From the NCBI GenBank assembly GCA_024278345.1, contig JAJRTK010000477.1:1-5548 (forward strand): DNA of 5,548 bases, in the 5' to 3' direction. Both the position numbers and the translations under genes were made by a program. This stretch comes from a bacterium. GTDB lineage: Bacteria > CSSED10-310 > JAJRTK01. Below the pieces are notes generated by a model, which saw only the letters and a list, made by a program, of their open reading frames with translations, ran no database searches and had not been told where the DNA came from. This document shows, in pieces, positions 5,462 to 5,548 of the stretch (position 1 is the first letter of the stretch; each line of letters starts with the position of its first letter).

Positions 5462-5548
5462 CCAGGGCTTCCAGCCCTGGAACCCGGCGGAGGCTCTGCC
5501 TCCGGACCTCCGCTGGGAGCGCCGCTCCCAGACCCACGCCAGGGAGCC
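5462..5548. repeat. Row of short GC-rich palindromes with about 26-base spacing, cut by the window end
   Basis: Three tight stem-loops follow each other: CCAGGGCT-TCC-AGCCCTGG (5462-5480), CGGAGGC-TCT-GCCTCCG (5488-5504) and CTGGGAGC-GCC-GCTCCCAG (5513-5531). A fourth left arm, CCAGGGAGCC, begins at 5539 and is cut off. Start-to-start spacing is 26, 25 and 26 bases. The stems differ in sequence, but the linkers look alike (AACCCGG, ACCTC, ACCCACG). This resembles the dispersed multi-hairpin palindromic repeats seen in many GC-rich genomes, such as several Deltaproteobacteria. Possible roles are mRNA 3'-end protection, transcription ending or a REP-type mobile repeat. Confidence 0.75.

Noticed and set aside
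5462-5548. CRISPR array
   Set aside because: The units are palindromes with differing stems and very short linkers, not identical repeats separated by unique 30-40-base spacers.

Overview
The window is a GC-rich bacterial chromosomal segment. It holds four protein genes that I can support, separated by unusually long non-coding gaps. It carries no ribosomal or transfer RNA gene, no transposase and no phage gene. Ordinary Shine-Dalgarno sites and a bacterial L28 ribosomal protein with a CxxC pair at each end show that it is bacterial. The gene mix, with isolated housekeeping genes beside a cobalamin-type radical SAM enzyme, would fit an uncultivated, probably anaerobic or microaerophilic Gram-negative lineage. 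The lineage itself cannot be read from this sequence.

Layout, left to right: bases 1-118 are non-coding and hold one perfect 9-bp stem-loop. A B12-binding radical SAM enzyme lies on the minus strand (1600 down to 119). Next is a gap of about 610 bases (1601-2211) with a more AT-rich stretch, where a possible promoter for the radical SAM gene sits, and a GC-rich part with many perfect inverted repeats. rpmB (ribosomal protein L28) is on the minus strand (2403 down to 2212), with a leader that can fold in two mutually exclusive ways. A 599-residue protein of unknown biological role is on the minus strand (4349 down to 2550); its C-terminal part has nucleoside-phosphorylase-like motifs. A 376-base divergent intergenic region (4350-4725) carries a 24-bp imperfect direct repeat. 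A uridine kinase family gene is on the plus strand (4726-5358). The last 190 bases are non-coding and end in a regularly spaced row of GC-rich palindromes that runs off the window edge.

Working together: the phosphorylase-like protein and the uridine kinase are transcribed divergently from a shared intergenic region, and both may act on nucleosides. This is the most suggestive functional link in the window, but it rests on motif reading and adjacency only. rpmB and the radical SAM gene each have their own upstream gap and look like independent transcription units. I see no clear multi-gene new system. The points most worth a second look are the phosphorylase-like protein with its long N-terminal region and basic tail, the structured gap at 1840-2210, the rpmB leader and the palindrome row at the right edge.
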